Positions 6,305-6,552 of a stretch of 6,552 nucleotides of DNA are shown piece after piece. A program made the translations under genes and the position numbers. Position 1 is the stretch's first letter. Every line of letters starts with the position of its first letter. The notes beneath the pieces are model-generated. The model searched no databases. It had not been told where the DNA came from and saw only the letters and a program-made list of their open reading frames with translations. Source of the stretch: Chloroflexota bacterium (GTDB taxonomy: Bacteria; Chloroflexota; Limnocylindria; Limnocylindrales; CSP1-4); assembly GCA_015661135.1 (NCBI GenBank), contig JACVXW010000054.1:1-6552 (forward strand), in the 5' to 3' direction.

Positions 6305-6552
6305 TAGACCTCGAGGACCTCCTGTTCCTTGGCCCCACCGACGCGATCCACTTCAGCGATGTGACGATCCGTGGCCTTCTGGACCATCTCGAGAAGACGA
6401 TGGATCTCGTCCGTGCCGACCTCACCGTCGCGCTCAAGGCGCTTCAGGTGGTCCCCGGCGTCCCGCCGGAGGTTCCGGATCTCCACCCGCGCCTCCTCCA
6501 TGCGCTTGTGCACGACGCGCACGAGGTCACGTCGACGATCCTCGGTCAGCGG
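6304..6552 (-). CDS. frr: Ribosome recycling factor (partial, N-terminus beyond right edge)
   Basis: RRF, acting with EF-G, splits post-termination ribosomes into subunits. The last 82 residues are visible, and the reading frame stays open to the window edge; the family is usually about 185 residues, so slightly less than half is present. The visible part starts PLTEDRRRDLVRVVHKRMEE and includes ARVEIRNLRRDAGDHLKRLE, the most conserved stretch of the family, with the arginines of RNLRRD in helical domain I. It ends with the long helix HIAEVDRVGGAKEQEVLEV. The GTG and ATG codons near 6522 and 6501 are internal, not starts, because the homology continues upstream of both. The TAG stop overlaps the uppS GTG by one base. 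In many bacteria tsf and pyrH lie just upstream; that part is outside the window. Confidence 0.97.
   Translation of the reverse strand, partial: PLTEDRRRDLVRVVHKRMEEARVEIRNLRRDAGDHLKRLERDGEVGTDEIHRLLEMVQKATDRHIAEVDRVGGAKEQEVLEV
6308..6323 (-). promoter_or_regulatory. Candidate ribosome binding sites of uppS inside the end of frr
   Basis: AGGAGG at 6323-6318 is a full Shine-Dalgarno match but stands 13 bases from the uppS GTG. A second, shorter GAGGT at 6312-6308 stands only three bases away. Both lie in the last codons of frr. Neither spacing is ideal, so initiation may depend on coupling through the TAGTG stop-start junction. Confidence 0.45.

Noticed and set aside
3803..6307. An 834-codon open frame on the plus strand, opposite dxr, cdsA and uppS
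   Set aside because: It runs antisense to three intact, motif-verified genes. Over cdsA and uppS it is exactly codon-aligned, so its stops would need TTA, CTA or TCA codons in the sense genes, which GC-rich genes avoid. The translation is Arg/Pro/Gly/Asp-rich with no recognisable domain.
6304..6522. A separate 72-codon gene starting at GTG 6522
   Set aside because: The same frame stays open to the window edge, and the ten upstream codons read PLTEDRRRDL, which is conserved RRF sequence. It is the tail of frr, not a small gene.
1..6552. Mobile element, CRISPR array, tRNA or novel defence-type system
   Set aside because: No terminal repeats, spaced repeats, tRNA-like folds or unknown proteins were seen. 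Every coding stretch belongs to a well-known core gene.

Overview
This is a compact, GC-rich bacterial chromosomal segment. All seven genes lie on the minus strand, so transcription runs from the right edge to the left. In order they are frr (start outside the window), uppS, cdsA, dxr, rseP and ispG, then a 144-base gap, then nusA (end outside the window). All seven families are recognised with confidence from intact diagnostic motifs. I see no mobile element, tRNA, rRNA, CRISPR array or accessory cassette.

The genes from frr to ispG (6552 to 1107) are packed like one operon. Stops and starts overlap (TAGTG between frr and uppS, ATGA between dxr and rseP, GTGA between rseP and ispG) or are 7 to 9 bases apart. 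The theme is translation recycling plus building the cell envelope. Dxr and IspG are MEP-pathway steps that feed isoprenoid units. UppS condenses those units into the polyprenyl lipid carrier for cell-wall glycans. CdsA makes CDP-diacylglycerol for phospholipids. RseP is an intramembrane zinc protease linked to envelope signalling. A perfect intrinsic terminator (1017 to 1043) follows ispG.

The gap between ispG and nusA is the only real non-coding stretch. It holds a TATACT -10-like hexamer inside a 19-base inverted repeat, then the terminator hairpin, then a GGAGGG ribosome binding site for nusA. The one plausible promoter lies upstream of the terminator, so the hairpin may act both as the operon's end and as an attenuator in the nusA leader. 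No rimP gene stands before nusA, although rimP-nusA is a very common arrangement.

The organism is a GC-rich bacterium using the MEP pathway. Gene order and the forms of IspG and NusA would suit a GC-rich Chloroflexota-like lineage or a similar group. That placement is a guess from memory of gene order, not a result. The window is mostly ordinary core genome. The items most worth a second look are the nusA leader, the long N-terminal extension of UppS and an insertion in Dxr.
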